Below, piece by piece: positions 53,480-56,134 of a stretch of DNA of 56,134 nt (positions within the stretch are counted from its first letter, which is position 1; every line of letters starts with the position of its first letter). The notes under the pieces were generated by a model. The model was not told where the DNA came from. It saw nothing but the letters and a program-made list of their open reading frames with translations, and searched no databases. Both the position numbers and the translations under genes were made by a program. The DNA is from Pseudomonadota bacterium (GTDB lineage Bacteria > Pseudomonadota > Gammaproteobacteria > Xanthomonadales > Xanthomonadaceae): assembly GCA_963205495.1 (NCBI GenBank), contig CAUJIN010000011.1:1-56134 (forward strand). Direction: 5' to 3'.

Positions 53480-56134
53480 CAGGCGCGCCTCCCGCGCGAG
53501 CGCGCCGGATCGGGGCGGCGGATGTTCGCGCTCCAGCTGGTACGGGTGAGCGAGGGGCGGATGCCGCCGAGGCTGGAGAGAATCTGCATCGAGGCGCCGA
53601 ACACCACCAGGCACACGCCTGCGTCGAAGACCATCGCGCTGGCCAGCGGCACCGGGCCCACGAGCGGCAGCTCGGGCGTGGCGTGGCCGCTGGTGAGGAA
53701 GGGCAAGCCCCAGGCAAGCGGCGCCAGCCCTGCCGCGAGCGCGACCAGCAGGCCCGCGCCGATGCAGCGCAGGTAGTCGATGCGGTACTGGCGCTCGAAC
53801 GCCGCCATGCCCTGGATCAGGTATTGCAAAAGCACCGGAATCACCAGCACCAGCCCGGCGATGAAGCCGCCGCCGGGCGCATCGTGGCCACGCAGGAACA
53901 GGTAGATCGCCACCGTCAGCGCGAGCGGGAACACGATCTGGACAAGATCCGCCGCCATCGGCAGCAGCACAGGAGGTTCTTCGACCTTTTCCTCGGGCGC
54001 CATCCGGGTGCGCTTGAGCAGGGCGTGCACGATCAGCGCGGCGATGGCGAGCACGGTGATTTCACCGAAGGTGTCGAAGCCGCGGAAGTCCACCAGGATC
54101 ACGTTGACCACGTTGTGGCCGTGCCCTTCGGGCAGGCTGCGGGCGAGAATTTCGTCGGCGACGGTCTGGCTGGGGCGGCGGAGCATGCCCCAGGCCAGCG
54201 CCGCGGTGCCGAGCCCTGCTCCCAGCGCAATGCCGATGTCGCGCCAGCGGCGCGCTGGCGAGGGGCCGGCCAGCGACTGCCTGGGCAGGTAGTTGAGCGC
54301 CAGCAGCATCAGCGTCAGGCTCGCCATTTCCACCAGGATCTGGGTCAGCGCCAGGTCGGGTGCGGAAAAGTAGGCGAACGTCAGGCTGACAGCCAGCCCC
54401 ACCGCGCCGATCAGGATCACCGCGATCAGCCGCTGGCGGAAGCGGGCCAGGGTGGCGAGCGCGGCGACGACCAGCAGCAGCCAGACCAGCCAGCCCAGCG
54501 GCGGCAGCGTGGTCAGGTCGGCCAGCGTCGGGAGTTCCGGGCGCAGGCCTGATGCGGCCAGCGGCACCACGCCCAGCAGCAGCGCCACGAACACCAGCAG
54601 GAACAGGCTGCGCTGCACGCTGCCGTTGGCGATGGCGCGGGTGAAGCGGTCGCCCAGCGCGAACAGGCGTTCGACGTTGATCTGGAACAGTCGCCGTCCG
54701 ATCGATTCACGCACGATGGCGTGCAGGTCGAGCAGCCGGTTCAGTCCGAAATAGAGCGCCACGCCCCCGACCAGACCCAGCAGGCTCATGAAGAACGGGC
54801 GGTTGAAGCCGTGCCAGATCGCCAGACTGTAGTCGGGTACGGCCGCGCCGAGAACGCCCACCGCCGCCGACTTGAGCAGTGGTCCCACGGTCCATGCCGG
54901 TGCCATGCCCACCGCCAGGCAGGCCACCACCAATACCTCCACCGGCAGCTTCATCCAGCGCGGTGATTCGTGCGGCGCTTCCTCCAGCGCGCGCGGCCCC
55001 CGGCCGAAGAAGGTCTCGTGCACGAAGCGCAGGCTGTAGGCCACGCCCAGCATCGCCGCCAGCACCGCTGCGGCGGTCATCAGGTCGCGCATGGTGTCGT
55101 TGGCGCTGATGTCCAGCGCTTGGGCGAAGAACATTTCCTTGCTCAGGAAGCCGTGGAGCAGAGGCACCCCCGCCATCGCCAGCGAGGCGATGATCGCCAG
55201 GGTGCTGGTGACGGGCATGAAACGCCGCAGGTTCCCCAGCCGGCGCATGTCGCGCGTGCCGGTTTCGTGGTCGATGATGCCCGCCGCCATGAACAGCGAA
55301 GCCTTGAAGGTGGCGTGATTGAGGATGTGGAACAGGCCGGCGACCAGCGCCATCGGCGAGGACAGGCCGAACAGCAGGGTGATGAGGCCCAGGTGCGAGA
55401 TCGTCGAGTAGGCGAGCAGGCCCTTGATGTCATGCTGGAAAATCGCGTACCAGGCTCCCAGCAGCAGGGTCAGCGCACCGATGCCGCTGACGATGTAGAA
55501 GAACATGTCGGTGCCGGCCAGCACCGGGTGCAGGCGCGCCAGCAGGAAGACGCCTGCCTTCACCATGGTGGCCGAGTGCAGGTAGGCGGAGACCGGCGTG
55601 GGCGCGGCCATCGCGTGCGGCAGCCAGAAGTGGAACGGGAACTGCGCGCTCTTGGTGAATACCGCCAGCAGCACCAGCGCGAGGATCCACGGATAGCTCG
55701 CGCTCTGGCGGATCAGCTCGCCCGAGGCCAGCACCACGTCCAGATCGAAGCTGCCCACTTCGCGCCCGATCAGCAGCACGCCGGCCAGCAGCGCGAAGCC
55801 GCCGCCGCCGGTGATCGCCAGCGCCATCTTCGCGCCTTCCCGCGCATCCTCGCGCTGCGACCAGTAGCCGATGAGGAGGAACGAACTGATGCTGGTCATC
55901 TCCCAGAACACCACCATCACCAGCAGGTTGCCCGACATCACCAGTCCCAGCATGGAGCCCATGAAGAGCAGCAGGAAGGCGAAGAAGCGCGGTGCGCTGT
56001 CCTCCTCGTCGAGGTAGTAGCGCGCGTACATCACCACCAGCGCGCCGATGCCCAGCACCATCAGCGCGAACATGCCGGCGAGCCCGTCCAGACGCACGCT
56101 CAGGAGGAGACCCGCCTGCGCCGCCCAGGCCAGC
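53479..56134 (-). CDS. mrpA: Fused Mrp antiporter subunits A and B (5' end outside window)
   Basis: The frame stays open to the right edge, so the N-terminus is missing; 885 codons are seen. The first part is the Nqo12-like MrpA: FWEMTSISSFLLIGYWS, FTKSAQFPFHFWLPHAMAAPTPVSAYLHSATMVKAG (the key Lys and His region), then HILNHATFKASLFM. A second section from about 600 is the MrpA C-terminal (MbhD/E-like) part and the last 150 residues (VQIVFPLALTVAIYLFLRGHDAPGGGFIAGLVL) are MrpB. The fusion gives a six-gene group 2 Mrp operon as in PhaAB-type rhizobial systems. The GTG at 56097 is internal, not the start. Confidence 0.95.
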   Translation of the reverse strand, partial: LAWAAQAGLLLSVRLDGLAGMFALMVLGIGALVVMYARYYLDEEDSAPRFFAFLLLFMGSMLGLVMSGNLLVMVVFWEMTSISSFLLIGYWSQREDAREGAKMALAITGGGGFALLAGVLLIGREVGSFDLDVVLASGELIRQSASYPWILALVLLAVFTKSAQFPFHFWLPHAMAAPTPVSAYLHSATMVKAGVFLLARLHPVLAGTDMFFYIVSGIGALTLLLGAWYAIFQHDIKGLLAYSTISHLGLITLLFGLSSPMALVAGLFHILNHATFKASLFMAAGIIDHETGTRDMRRLGNLRRFMPVTSTLAIIASLAMAGVPLLHGFLSKEMFFAQALDISANDTMRDLMTAAAVLAAMLGVAYSLRFVHETFFGRGPRALEEAPHESPRWMKLPVEVLVVACLAVGMAPAWTVGPLLKSAAVGVLGAAVPDYSLAIWHGFNRPFFMSLLGLVGGVALYFGLNRLLDLHAIVRESIGRRLFQINVERLFALGDRFTRAIANGSVQRSLFLLVFVALLLGVVPLAASGLRPELPTLADLTTLPPLGWLVWLLLVVAALATLARFRQRLIAVILIGAVGLAVSLTFAYFSAPDLALTQILVEMASLTLMLLALNYLPRQSLAGPSPARRWRDIGIALGAGLGTAALAWGMLRRPSQTVADEILARSLPEGHGHNVVNVILVDFRGFDTFGEITVLAIAALIVHALLKRTRMAPEEKVEEPPVLLPMAADLVQIVFPLALTVAIYLFLRGHDAPGGGFIAGLVLVIPVLLQYLIQGMAAFERQYRIDYLRCIGAGLLVALAAGLAPLAWGLPFLTSGHATPELPLVGPVPLASAMVFDAGVCLVVFGASMQILSSLGGIRPSLTRTSWSANIRRPDPARSRGRRA

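Overview
The window reads as chromosomal DNA of a high-GC gammaproteobacterium, most likely of the Xanthomonadales (Lysobacterales). The grounds are the gene neighbourhoods (ypjD divergent from ffh, a DUF2782 gene beside polA, rpsP-rimM-trmD, rsmG-parA-parB), a large TonB-dependent receptor, a FadE of the long type, GTAG-type REP hairpins, and a structured RNA with C-rich loops downstream of polA that resembles the sX13 RNA of Xanthomonas. There is no prophage, integron, CRISPR array or insertion sequence. Most of the window is housekeeping or conserved metabolic sequence with short intergenic spaces.

Layout. 1-5.1 kb: the groEL 3' end and its terminator, a CopB-type copper ATPase, a VapBC toxin-antitoxin pair and a GMC oxidoreductase. 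5.3-10.9 kb: an MFS-like transporter, then a hydrolase-fadE operon divergent from a TetR regulator, with two matching operator-like dyads between them. 11-17 kb: a TonB-dependent receptor, a methyltransferase and radA, which faces a pilZ-ypjD pair across a REP array. 17.9-19.3 kb: ffh. 19.3-30.1 kb: an eight-gene minus-strand cluster, tldD, tldE, DUF4159, moxR, DUF58, BatA-like and two large membrane proteins, mostly with stop/start overlaps, so probably one transcription unit. 30.3-34 kb: an AhpD-like protein, a membrane diguanylate cyclase and rpsP-rimM-trmD without rplS. 34-36.9 kb: parB, parA, rsmG and a small SPFH protein. 37-41.7 kb: a Bax inhibitor-1-like protein, hemB, a glutathione S-transferase, a coniferyl-aldehyde-type dehydrogenase and DUF2782. 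41.7-50 kb: polA, the candidate sRNA, an uncharacterised exported protein, an aminotransferase, an M28 peptidase and a small conserved protein. 50-56.1 kb: arsC and a six-gene Mrp cation/proton antiporter operon (mrpAB fused, C, D, E, F, G), cut by the window edge.

Most notable: (i) the Xanthomonas-sX13-like RNA after polA; (ii) the TldD/TldE pair at the head of a MoxR/DUF58/BatA/DUF4159 cluster, with a TTG start and a twin-arginine signal on TldD but none on TldE; (iii) the symmetric TetR control region, whose hydrolase-fadE promoter predicts a leaderless mRNA; (iv) REP elements whose GTAG signature supplies the stop codons of both radA and pilZ; (v) repeat DNA apparently translated within the N-terminus of the DUF4159 gene. 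Genes were identified by reading motifs and comparing remembered families; no database search was possible.
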